This document shows, piece after piece, positions 30,701 to 41,054 of a DNA stretch of 64,000 bases (positions within the stretch are counted from its first letter, which is position 1; each line of letters opens with the position of its first letter). The stretch covers positions 1,240,001 to 1,304,000 of the forward strand of contig NZ_OZ209244.1 in NCBI RefSeq assembly GCF_964642095.1. Reading direction: 5' to 3'. Under the pieces are notes generated by a model that was given only the letters and a program-made list of their open reading frames with translations, did no database searches and was not told the DNA's origin. Made by a program: the position numbers and the translations under genes. The stretch is from Fretibacterium fastidiosum (lineage in GTDB: Bacteria; Synergistota; Synergistia; Synergistales; Aminobacteriaceae).

Positions 30701-33700
30701 CTTCCTTAGAGGGATGGAAACGCAGGCGAAGGACCGAAGCGGGCGCCTGGACACGTGCTTCCTAAACTTCCTTAGAGGGATGGAAACCAGGACCAGCTCC
30801 GGCCTGACCGTCATCGTCTCCGAGCTTCCTAAACTTCCTTAGAGGGATGGAAACCCCGATAGCCTATTGGCGCAAGGAAGACGTCATGGACCTTCCTAAA
30901 CTTCCTTAGAGGGATGGAAACAAGAAGAACTCAGCCTGTTCCTCCGGTTTGTAGTCCACTTCCTAAACTTCCTTAGAGGGATGGAAACAAGAAGAACTCA
31001 GCCTGTTCCTCCGGTTTGTAGTCCACTTCCTAAACTTCCTTAGAGGGATGGAAACCGGAGATAGAAAGGGAGGTGAACACATGAGCCATACGCCTTCCTA
31101 AACTTCCTTAGAGGGATGGAAACATGAGTGTTTCATCTACAACAGCCCGCCACTGGTTCGACTTCCTAAACTTCCTTAGAGGGATGGAAACGTAAACCAC
31201 GGTGGCGTTATAGCATCTTGCAAACCATCTTCCTAAACTTCCTTAGAGGGATGGAAACAGTGAAGCGGGTGCGCACTGAAGGTGCTTAGTGTTCTTCCTA
31301 AACTTCCTTAGAGGGATGGAAACGCCGATGCTTCCAAGGTATTCGGAGAGCGCGCAGCCAACTTCCTAAACTTCCTTAGAGGGATGGAAACCGATATCAA
31401 GAGCAAGACGGTCTGGCGCGGGGACCACTTCCTAAACTTCCTTAGAGGGATGGAAACAGGTTTCCTCGTCATATCTTCTGGGCGAAACTGACCTTCCTAA
31501 ACTTCCTTAGAGGGATGGAAACTTTCTTTGGAGGAGACGGGGTATAATGACCCCGCCTCCTTCCTAAACTTCCTTAGAGGGATGGAAACAAAAAATCCGA
31601 AGGGGGTTGGGGTTATGAGCGAAGCTTCCTAAACTTCCTTAGAGGGATGGAAACCTGGTCGAGATAGTCCCAGTCCTCGACAGGTTTCCCCTTCCTAAAC
31701 TTCCTTAGAGGGATGGAAACGAGAGCTCCAGCACGTCGCACACGTCCTTCGCCACCCCTTCCTAAACTTCCTTAGAGGGATGGAAACCAAGTGCTGCTGA
31801 AGGTTCTGGATTCGAGATCGGCGACCTTCCTAAACTTCCTTAGAGGGATGGAAACAGCTGCCTCTTGTCAGCGAAGCCTGCATGTACGGCGGGCTTCCTA
31901 AACTTCCTTAGAGGGATGGAAACTGGTCTCCCGCGGGGATCAGTCTGGCTTGGCTCTCCCTTCCTAAACTTCCTTAGAGGGATGGAAACGACTGGCTTGA
32001 CGAGGAATCCTACAGAAACGGGGGCCTTCCTAAACTTCCTTAGAGGGATGGAAACCGGTCCCGGACCTCCTCTCTCCGTCCGTCCAGCTCACCTTCCTAA
32101 ACTTCCTTAGAGGGATGGAAACTGGTCTCCCGCGGGGATCAGTCTGGCTTGGCTCTCCCTTCCTAAACTTCCTTAGAGGGATGGAAACGACTGGCTTGAC
32201 GAGGAATCCTACAGAAACGGGGGCCTTCCTAAACTTCCTTAGAGGGATGGAAACACAGAACACGAGGTACTTCCCGCTCCCTTCCGGTGACTTCCTAAAC
32301 TTCCTTAGAGGGATGGAAACCGGTCCCGGACCTCCTCTCTCCGTCCGTCCAGCTCACCTTCCTAAACTTCCTTAGAGGGATGGAAACTGGAACGGCCTGC
32401 ATGAGAGGATTGCCTATCACGGCACTTCCTAAACTTCCTTAGAGGGATGGAAACGTCTCATCAGGCACCGCCTCACGGTGCGACGCCCCCGCTTCCTAAA
32501 CTTCCTTAGAGGGATGGAAACCTACGACGGCGGGACCGCATCTATCCGGCAGATCGGCTTCCTAAACTTCCTTAGAGGGATGGAAACTTCTTTCGGAGGA
32601 GACGGGGTATAATGACCCCGCCTCTTCCTAAACTTCCTTAGAGGGATGGAAACAGCTGACACAAGAGCATATTTCGGGCAAGGGGTTCTCCTTCCTAAAC
32701 TTCCTTAGAGGGATGGAAACTCGGCTGGTCGAGGAAGCTCAGAATATTTTGTGCCGCCTTCCTAAACTTCCTTAGAGGGATGGAAACCCCATACTCCCCC
32801 TGTGGCCCCGTAACCACAGGAGGACTTCCTAAACTTCCTTAGAGGGATGGAAACCACCAACACGCCCTCCAGCACGATCTGACGCAGGGCTTCCTAAACT
32901 TCCTTAGAGGGATGGAAACGTACAAACCGCTTTTCCATCTCAATTCCCTCCTATGCTTCCTAAACTTCCTTAGAGGGATGGAAACAAACATCTGGTAGGC
33001 TCTATCTCTCTTGTCCCTTCACTTCCTAAACTTCCTTAGAGGGATGGAAAACGTGCAGCTCCTGCGGGAGGAGTTCGGGATTTCGGTCCTTCCTAAACTT
33101 CCTTAGAGGGATGGAAACGGTAAACAATTCAAAACAGCAACAACATGGGGATGGCTTCCTAAACTTCCTTAGAGGGATGGAAACAGCTTCGTCCACGAGC
33201 CATTCCACAAACTGCGCGAGCCTTCCTAAACTTCCTTAGAGGGATGGAAACTCTGATCCCCGCGTCCGTGGCTGGAGTAGCCTCTGGCTTCCTAAACTTC
33301 CTTAGAGGGATGGAAACACAAGTAGGGGCCCTTTCGGTGAAGATTCCGAAGGGCCTTCCTAAACTTCCTTAGAGGGATGGAAACCACGACTGGACGGAGC
33401 ATAACGATTGGGCATCAAACTTCCTAAACTTCCTTAGAGGGATGGAAACTCAATATGACCATACTTGAGCATGCTCAAGCATGGTCTTCCTAAACTTCCT
33501 TAGAGGGATGGAAACACCCACAGTCTTCCCGGACGGCGGACGTTTCTCGACTTCCTAAACTTCCTTAGAGGGATGGAAACTCGGGCGCTGTTCCTGCCGT
33601 CCCTGTTGGGAAGCGGGGCTTCCTAAACTTCCTTAGAGGGATGGAAACTGGTGCGCATCACGCGCCCAGGGCTGGAGATCATCCTTCCTAAACTTCCTTA

Positions 33701-36622
33701 GAGGGATGGAAACTCGGCGTGCGCCACGCTCATGTGTAGCAGGGGGACGTCTTCCTAAACTTCCTTAGAGGGATGGAAACCTCGTACGTGAGGTCCGGCC
33801 GAACGACCGGCGCCGATCTTCCTAAACTTCCTTAGAGGGATGGAAACAATAAAAAATAACAACCCAATTTCAACATTTAATTGCTTCCTAAACTTCCTTA
33901 GAGGGATGGAAACCATTGAAGCGTGAGGCGCTCCCTGTGAAGTGGTCCCACTTCCTAAACTTCCTTAGAGGGATGGAAACACTGAGGCTGCCGTCGTGTT
34001 CAGCATGAGCGTATTGGCTTCCTAAACTTCCTTAGAGGGATGGAAACGTGTTTCCGACGACGTATTTCCAGATGGAAATACCCTTCCTAAACTTCCTTAG
34101 AGGGATGGAAACCGTGAGCTCCCTGCCGCCTAAGACCCGGTATGAAGCCCTTCCTAAACTTCCTTAGAGGGATGGAAACCGTCCTCACCGGGGCTCCGGG
34201 GACCATGAAGACGAGCCTTCCTAAACTTCCTTAGAGGGATGGAAACGCTCTACTGATAGCTAAATCCTTGGTACTGCTGGACTCTTCCTAAACTTCCTTA
34301 GAGGGATGGAAACTATCCAGGGACACACGCCATCGTCCTGACAATCAGCCTTCCTAAACTTCCTTAGAGGGATGGAAACGGGCTCAACCCCACCCGGAAG
34401 TACGAGCAGGACGAGGCTTCCTAAACTTCCTTAGAGGGATGGAAACCGCATCGTCAACAGACGCGAAAATCTACGAACGAACGGCTTCCTAAACTTCCTT
34501 AGAGGGATGGAAACGTATAGCGCGTTTTCGTCGGCGATAAAGGAGGTCACCTTCCTAAACTTCCTTAGAGGGATGGAAACTGTGGGTTCTGGTGTTTCAG
34601 GAAATTGGGAATCCACTTCCTAAACTTCCTTAGAGGGATGGAAACCCGGTGAGGGCGAAAGACGGTCCTGCGTGGCCTGGACCTTCCTAAACTTCCTTAG
34701 AGGGATGGAAACTCCAAGTCCGGGCGTCCGGTGGGCCGGATGATTCCCTTCCTAAACTTCCTTAGAGGGATGGAAACCAGAAGCAAGGAACGCGTTGCCG
34801 GCGGGAGAGGAACTTCCTAAACTTCCTTAGAGGGATGGAAACTGATAATCTCCCCAAACAACACCCATTTTCTTACCACCTTCCTAAACTTCCTTAGAGG
34901 GATGGAAACCCGTGAGGTACTACGAGCGCAGGGGCTTTCGCCCCGCTTCCTAAACTTCCTTAGAGGGATGGAAACATGTTCAAGGCAGAGAAGTTGACCG
35001 AAGGCAAGCATACTTCCTAAACTTCCTTAGAGGGATGGAAACAATATTTCATTACTGCCACCCTTTGCGACGGGGATACTTCCTAAACTTCCTTAGAGGG
35101 ATGGAAACACAGTTTCTTGAAAACCATTAACAGGAGTACCATATATCTTCCTAAACTTCCTTAGAGGGATGGAAACTCTGGTTCATCTTGTAATGGTAAA
35201 TAGGAAATATTAGCTTCCTAAACTTCCTTAGAGGGATGGAAACTGAAAGGTGAGAATTGTGTGGGGAAAATTGTCACACTTCCTAAACTTCCTTAGAGGG
35301 ATGGAAACAAAAGGAAAATTTAAAAAACAAATTGAAGATTGGGCACTTCCTAAACTTCCTTAGAGGGATGGAAACAATGGACTGGAAATTATCCTTGTCT
35401 TTGTTATGGTACTTCCTAAACTTCCTTAGAGGGATGGAAACCTCCTTTCATCAGGCCAGTGCCCATCTCCAAGTAACCCTTCCTAAACTTCCTTAGAGGG
35501 ATGGAAACCGGGGACGCAGAGCGGGGCGAACCTGCAGCTGAGCGCGCTTCCTAAACTTCCTTAGAGGGATGGAAACGGTCGTAGACCTCATTGTGTCGGA
35601 TGCCCGTCTCGCCCTTCCTAAACTTCCTTAGAGGGATGGAAACCCACAGGCCGGACGTACCGGTTCAATCCAAAAAATCACTTCCTAAACTTCCTTAGAG
35701 GGATGGAAACATGAGTGTTTCATCTACAACAGCCCGCCACTGATTCCTTCCTAAACTTCCTTAGGGGGATGGAAACCAGCTCCCGCAAGTACTCGCCCAT
35801 GCTTTGCCCCGCTTCCTAAACTTCCTTAGAGGGATGGAAACAGCACGCCTTTTCGGAGAATAAAATCGAGGTGGGAAATGCTTCCTAAACTTCCTTAGAG
35901 GGATGGAAACTCGACGGGCTCGTGCACGACGTGAAGCCCGCGACCCTCTTCCTAAACTTCCTTAGAGGGATGGAAACTCGTCCGAGAGACGGAACGAAAG
36001 GTGGTGACGGTACGCTTCCTAAACTTCCTTAGAGGGATGGAAACTGTGGCCAGCGGCACGATGTGCGGGCGGCGCATCTTCTTCCTAAACTTCCTTAGAG
36101 GGATGGAAACCGGCTGTGATGAGGATTCAGTACAACGATGGTTCCAGCCTTCCTAAACTTCCTTAGAGGGATGGAAACGGCTCACGAGCCAACAGGGCCA
36201 GTATTCCATCATGCTTCCTAAACTTCCTTAGAGGGATGGAAACCGTCGCCCCCGAAAAATCCTTCCTCCAGCCGCGATTTCCTTCCTAAACTTCCTTAGA
36301 GGGATGGAAACCAGAAGTTGTCCATTCTTCTTTACCGCGCTGATAGTCTTCCTAAACTTCCTTAGAGGGATGGAAACATGCGGTTCTGCGCGCCGTACTG
36401 ATCGTTCCCCTCCTTCCTAAACTTCCTTAGAGGGATGGAAACCTCAAGGTCCGTACTTTGTTGGCGGAACAGACGAAGCTTCCTAAACTTCCTTAGAGGG
36501 ATGGAAACTAGAAGTACTCCGGAGCGCACAGGTCGTCCTCGATGCTTCCTAAACTTCCTTAGAGGGATGGAAACGTACGACTGAGTTTTTCCATGGTAGG
36601 CGTCATAAACCCTTCCTAAACT
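24719..36622 (+). CRISPR. giant CRISPR array, middle block (about 180 repeats)
   Basis: It resumes with the right 21 bp of the split repeat (24719-24739), then full repeats from 24777. The last full repeat is 36545-36574. A final partial repeat (36612-36622, CTTCCTAAACT) is cut by the next IS. Variant repeats occur near 33048 (extra A) and 35763 (A to G). It includes segmental spacer duplications (30.3-30.6 kb, 30.9-31.0 kb, 31.9-32.4 kb). Count is estimated from the period. Confidence 0.98.
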
Positions 36623-36686
36623 GGCTCCTCGCTAGAAGGAGTGGGTGGTTTATAAAAGGCTACCATTATGATATCCTTGGAACATT

Positions 36687-36920
36687 ATGAAGGACATCGA
36701 ACTGTTTCAAATAGCGCTTGGGATATCGTCGCCGTGGTTTGTCAAATCCCTGGAGTTGGACCCTGCAGCTAAGAGGCTTGATATCCACCTGGACTTTCAA
36801 AAGGGCTCTAAATTCACCTGTCCCGAATGCGGGGCAGAGGGTCGGAAAGTTCACGATACTGCGGAAAAGACCTGGAGACATCTCAATTTCTTTCAGTATG
36901 AGGCTTACCTTACGGCCAGG
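36687..36920 (+). pseudogene. ISL3 transposase, 5' part (78 codons) split by IS21
   Basis: It encodes the N-terminal zinc ribbon (FTCPECGAEGRKVHDT) and the start of the helix-turn-helix region, up to LTAR. The coding sequence then stops at an inserted IS21 element. Joining GCC-AGG at 36915-36920 to GTC at 39162 restores one continuous 407-residue transposase, so the insertion is the only lesion. Confidence 0.85.
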
Positions 36921-37004
36921 TGTCAGGCGACAGTATAAACTGACCCATAGGCGACAGAGGAAACTGACCCACCCTCAGAGGAAAGATGAGGGGAGGGGTT
37001 TTGT

Positions 37005-38312
37005 ATGGTTCAGCGTTCTGCCAAACTGTTGAGTGGAACAACCCTACAGTTGGCAGGTGAGGGAGCTATCAAACATCAGGACGAAGTTTCAGCCATGCTG
37101 CGGCTTCATTCTCAGGGATGGAGCATCCACAAATTATCGAGGGAGTTCTCCATGAGCCGGGTTACGGTTCGTAAATACCTCCGCAACGGCGGAGTTGTGA
37201 AGTACAACCTTACGGACAAGCGTGTTTTTCAGGGAGCCCTTCGGGGTCACGAGGACTGGCTCCACGAGAAATTTTTTCAGCACGGCGGTAATGCCGACGT
37301 TATCCGGCAGGAGTTGGAGTCGGAGAAGGGGATAGCCGTTTCGCTGCGTACGGTAGAGCGTGCAGTGCAGGCGCATCGTGAGGTTTTAGGCCGGGAGGCT
37401 TTAGCAACCGTTCGCTTTGAGACGCCCCCAGGCCATCAAATGCAGATAGACTTTGGAGAGAAGAGAGTCCTGATAGGGGGGACTGAGGTCAAGGTGTACT
37501 TTTTTGTCTCGAAGCTTGGGTACTCCCGTCGTCTCTACGTTAAAGCCTTCGAGCATGAGAACCAACAGGCTTGGTTTCAGGGGATGGAGGATTCCTTTGC
37601 GTATTTTGGAGGAGTTCCTGCGGAGGTTTTGACGGACAATCCCCGGGCTTTGGTCACAGAGCACAACCCCAGGACACGAGAGCTTTTGCTGAACGAGAAG
37701 TTCAAAGCGTTTGCAGATTATTGGGGCTTCACCCCACGGGCTTGCGCGCCCTTCCGGGCCCGCACGAAGGGAAAGGTGGAGAACGGGGTCCGTTACGTGA
37801 AGCGGAACTGCATCGCGGGTCGGGAGTTCTCAAGCTGGTCGGATATGGAACGGCATATTGCGAACTGGCTTCGTACGGAGTCGGACGGGCGGGTGTTGAC
37901 AGATGCCTCGGACACGCCGTTGTGCCGTTTTGAGTCGACGGAGAGAGCAGCGCTCCGGCCCGCTCATGGCAGAGCCCCGTTTGTCCAGGTCCGGGAGTAT
38001 GTGAGGAAGGTGCCCTCGGACGCCCATGTGGTTGTGGACACGAACCGTTACAGTGTGCCGTGGTCGGCCATCGGCAAACGTGTCCAGGTGCAGGTTACAG
38101 AAGCGGAGGTCGTGATTTACCAGTCTGACGGTACGGAGTTGGCGCGGCATGTCCTGCAGCCCGGCACGCACCAGAAGAGCACGGACAAGGAGCACCTTAG
38201 AGGAATTATGTATTGTGGTGGGGAGGGGGAAAGCTCCTCTTTGCGCGTGGTCACGACAGATTCCTTGAGCCGTCCGCTGAGTGAGTACGAAGAAGCAGTG
38301 CAGGCGTCATGA
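37005..38312 (+). CDS. istA: IS21 transposase IstA
   Basis: The 435-residue integrase-like transposase has an N-terminal helix-turn-helix (SIHKLSREFSMSRVTVRKYL) and an rve-fold DDE core: MQIDFGEKR, then VLTDNPRALV, then TKGKVENGVRYVK with the catalytic glutamate. A GGGGAGGGG ribosome site precedes the ATG. Its stop overlaps the istB start (ATGA). Full length, likely functional. Confidence 0.92.
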   Translation: MVQRSAKLLSGTTLQLAGEGAIKHQDEVSAMLRLHSQGWSIHKLSREFSMSRVTVRKYLRNGGVVKYNLTDKRVFQGALRGHEDWLHEKFFQHGGNADVIRQELESEKGIAVSLRTVERAVQAHREVLGREALATVRFETPPGHQMQIDFGEKRVLIGGTEVKVYFFVSKLGYSRRLYVKAFEHENQQAWFQGMEDSFAYFGGVPAEVLTDNPRALVTEHNPRTRELLLNEKFKAFADYWGFTPRACAPFRARTKGKVENGVRYVKRNCIAGREFSSWSDMERHIANWLRTESDGRVLTDASDTPLCRFESTERAALRPAHGRAPFVQVREYVRKVPSDAHVVVDTNRYSVPWSAIGKRVQVQVTEAEVVIYQSDGTELARHVLQPGTHQKSTDKEHLRGIMYCGGEGESSSLRVVTTDSLSRPLSEYEEAVQAS

Positions 38313-39091
38313 GCAAGGTTATTGACGAGGAGCATTTCATGAGTCTGCTGGGTCGTCTGAAGCTGACTGGCATTCGAGAGAATCTGGATACTTTGTTGGA
38401 CGCAGCGTCCAAGGAGGGGCTGAGCTACCGCGAGGTTTTGTACCGTCTTTGCTGCGAGGAGGCGCGGCATAAGGACATCCGTCGAATCCAGATGGGGCTG
38501 AGGATCGCCCACTTCCCGTGTGTGAGGACGCTTGATGGTTTCGATTGGGGATCGAGTTCAGCGGACCGTCGTCAGCTTGAGGAGCTGAGTCACTGTCGGT
38601 GGGTGGCGAATGGGGACAGTTTGCTTTTTCTGGGACCGCCCGGAGTGGGTAAAACGCATCTGGCTATAGCTCTGGGCAGAGCGTCGATAGAGCGGGGCTA
38701 CTCGGTTCTGTTCACCACGGCGGTTGCCTTGCTGGCGAGTCTGAGCAAGAGCAAGAATGAGCTTCGTCTTGAGGAGCGGTTGTCCTTTTTCAGCAAGCCG
38801 AAGCTGCTGATAGTAGACGAGCTGGGTTACCTTCCCCTTGAGCGCGAAAGCGCGCACCTGTTTTTTCAGCTTGTGTCCAGGAGATACGAGAGGGGCAGCC
38901 TTCTTCTGACGAGTAACCGGAGCGTATCGGAATGGGGGGACGTGTTTGGAGACAACGTCGTGGCCACTGCAACTTTAGACCGCCTGCTGCACCACTCGAC
39001 GGTGGTGACGCTTCGGGGGGACAGTTATCGGCTGCTTGAAAAGCGCCGTTCGGGCTTAATGCGAAAGGAGCAGGATATCGCAGGACAATGA
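38309..39091 (+). CDS. istB: IS21 helper ATPase IstB
   Basis: The 260-residue AAA+ ATPase is related to DnaC/DnaA and assists IstA in target selection. Walker A is GPPGVGKTHLAIALG, Walker B is LLIVDELGYLPL, and sensor motif LLTSNRSVSEW follows. The ATG overlaps the istA stop by 4 nt, the family's normal arrangement. Confidence 0.93.
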   Translation: MSKVIDEEHFMSLLGRLKLTGIRENLDTLLDAASKEGLSYREVLYRLCCEEARHKDIRRIQMGLRIAHFPCVRTLDGFDWGSSSADRRQLEELSHCRWVANGDSLLFLGPPGVGKTHLAIALGRASIERGYSVLFTTAVALLASLSKSKNELRLEERLSFFSKPKLLIVDELGYLPLERESAHLFFQLVSRRYERGSLLLTSNRSVSEWGDVFGDNVVATATLDRLLHHSTVVTLRGDSYRLLEKRRSGLMRKEQDIAGQ

Positions 39092-39155
39092 ACAGGGCTC
39101 AAGGGGGGTCAGTTTTCGATGTCGCCCATGGGTCAATTTTGCATGTCGCTTGACA

Positions 39156-40151
39156 GCCAGGGTCCCAAGGGTTCACTGCGACGCCTGTGGCGTCCACCTG
39201 GTTCCCGTCCCCTGGGCGCGTAAGGGCAGCGGGTTTACTTTGCTTTTCGAGGCGTTGGTCCTGTCCCTGGCTCCAGCTATGCCCATCAAGACCTTGGCGA
39301 AGGAGCTGAATATGCACGACACACGCCTCTGGCGCGTGGTCAGACATTACACGGAACAAGCCCTCGAACGGAGGGTTCTGTCGCAGGTCCGCAATGTCGG
39401 ATTCGACGAAACCTCCAGCAAGCGAGGGCACGATTATGTATCAGTTTTCGTGGATCCGGATACGTCGAAGGTCATCTTCGCCACGGAGGGCAAGGACTCG
39501 AGCACTTTGGGTCGATTCAAGACATTCCTCGAGGAGCACGGCGGCCGAGGCGAAGCCATCGAGCGGATGTGCTGCGACATGTCGCAAGCCTTCATCAAAG
39601 GGGCGCGAGAACACTTCCCGGGTGCGAAGCTGACGTTCGACAAATTTCATGTCATGAAGGCGGTGAACGATGCGGTGGACAGCGTCCGTCGCGAGGAGCG
39701 CAAGGAGGACCCGAGCCTGGCGCACACCCGTTATCTTTGGCTGAAGAACCCTCACAACCTGACGGAGAGGCAAAAAGAGCGGCTAGGGGAGCTGAGTCTG
39801 AGGAAGCACAATCGAAAGACCGCGCGAGCCTATCAGATGAAGCTGAGTTTCCAGGAGATTTTCAAGAGATTTCGCCATCGTGAAGAAGGGGAGCTGTTAC
39901 TGAAGAAATGGTATTTCTGGGCTACGCACAGTCGTCTGAGTGCGATGATTGGCGCGGCTCGCACGATCAGGCATCATTGGGATGGAGTTCTTCAGTGGTT
40001 TGAGTCGCATATCAACAACGGCATTCTCGAGGGGATCAACAGCTCGATCCAGGCCTGTAAGGCGAGGGCCAGGGGCTACAGGAGCAAGGAGAACCTCATC
40101 TCAATGATTTACCTCATCGCAGGAAAACTACAGATAGGGCTACCCACTTAA
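39156..40151 (+). pseudogene. ISL3 transposase, 3' part (catalytic domain) split by IS21
   Basis: After the second GCCAGG copy the frame continues VPRVHCDACGVHLVPVPWAR, then the DDE_Tnp_ISL3 catalytic core: VGFDETSSKRGHDYVSVF, CCDMSQAFIKGA, LTFDKFHVMKAVNDAVD and the C-terminal ILEGINSSIQACKARARGY. It has lost its own start codon and is probably silent. The sequence is otherwise undamaged, suggesting the IS21 insertion is recent. Confidence 0.85.
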
Positions 40152-40165
40152 AAAAGCGAGGAGCC

Positions 40166-40852
40166 CCTAAACTTCCTTAGAGGGATGGAAACTCACGAGG
40201 AGGCGGGGCATTACACCGCCTCCTCCAAACTTCCTAAACTTCCTTAGAGGGATGGAAACGAGGAGAGGGATAAGGTAATCGGGCAGAAGGTAAAGACTTC
40301 CTAAACTTCCTTAGAGGGATGGAAACAATCGAGCCAATGAAAACATCACCGGAAAATCTTGCTTCCTAAACTTCCTTAGAGGGATGGAAACCCTCCTGTG
40401 CCGTTCGGTGTGTCATAGAACCCATCCACTTCCTAAACTTCCTTAGAGGGATGGAAACTAGCGCGGCAGATTATGCCGCTATGGGAACGCTGTGCCTTCC
40501 TAAACTTCCTTAGAGGGATGGAAACACGGGACGGTACCCAGCCCACGACCGCATCAGCTCCACTTCCTAAACTTCCTTAGAGGGATGGAAACTGTTTCGC
40601 GGCGGGGGGTGGCGCCCGGACCGTCGGGGTCCTTCCTAAACTTCCTTAGAGGGATGGAAACCGATATCAAGAGCAAGACGGTCTGGCGCGGGGACCAGCT
40701 TCCTAAACTTCCTTAGAGGGATGGAAACATGCGCTGCCAGTGGACACCGGGCAGCCCCACCCGCATTTCCTAAACTTCCTTAGAAGAGGGATGGAAACAG
40801 CAGAATCCGCCGCGCTGGCGTACAAGCCCTGGCGCTTCTGAAACTTCCTTAG
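40166..40852 (+). CRISPR. giant CRISPR array, distal (oldest) block, about 10 repeats ending in degenerate copies
   Basis: It begins with the right part of the repeat split by ISL3 (40166-40192) and continues with full repeats from 40230. The penultimate repeat (40766-40798) has a 3-nt insertion and a changed first base. The last (40835-40852) is a mutated 18-bp piece ending CTTAG, fused to an IS end. Degenerate repeats mark the trailer end, confirming the leader is at 10 kb. One spacer near 40663 duplicates one near 31391. Confidence 0.95.
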
Positions 40853-40913
40853 CTTAACACTGTTTTTGCAAACAGTCCCTGCAAGGTGCTATTTTTTTGC
40901 CCGCGGTTTGGGG
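40851..40913 (-). mobile_element. 63-bp orphan IS1380-like end, inverted
   Basis: This is nearly identical to the reverse complement of the left end of the IS at 22933, with only two differences, both toward the IS terminus. No transposase accompanies it. It is joined directly to the last broken CRISPR repeat, so it is a deletion scar of a second, oppositely oriented copy. Beyond it, 40914-41054 holds a GC-rich inverted repeat (near 40918-40940) and no gene. Confidence 0.85.
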
Positions 40914-41054
40914 GAGGGCGGCCGGCGGCGCCCGTCCGGCAAAAGTTAAGGAAACAAAAGTCGGAGCGGGGGGAGACAAAAGGACGAAAAAAGAGATACA
41001 ATAAAAAATGCTGCAAAAAATTCGGGAGGGCACGCCGCGCGCCGGAGGTGGACG

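Larger units (their letters stand above)
36921..39155 (+). mobile_element. IS21-family element nested in the ISL3 transposase
   Basis: The ends TGTCAGGCGACA (36921 onward) and the inverse of TGTCAAGCGACA (ending at 39155) are terminal inverted repeats with the TG...CA ends of IS21. Further inner copies of the TGACCCA-GCGACA motif follow, as is typical of the family. The 6-bp target duplication is GCCAGG (36915-36920 and 39156-39161). It carries istA and istB. Confidence 0.9.
36623..40165 (+). mobile_element. ISL3-family element, itself interrupted by an IS21-family element
   Basis: Terminal inverted repeats begin GGCTCCTCGCT on both ends (36623 onward; inverse ending at 40165) and extend imperfectly to about 28 bp. 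The 8-bp target duplication CCTAAACT (36615-36622 and 40166-40173) lies within a CRISPR repeat; 8 bp is usual for ISL3. Without the nested element it would be about 1.3 kb with one transposase gene. Confidence 0.88.

Noticed and set aside
10273..36000. Many ORFs of 60-110 codons across the array containing FLNFLRGMET or VSIPLRKFRK
   Set aside because: These are translations of the 30-bp CRISPR repeat in two strands, with spacers between; they are not genes.
22933..40913. Composite transposon carrying the CRISPR array between two inverted IS1380-like ends
   Set aside because: The left copy has its own 5-bp target duplication, as expected for a simple insertion, and the right one is a 63-bp fragment joined to a broken repeat; no outer duplication is seen.
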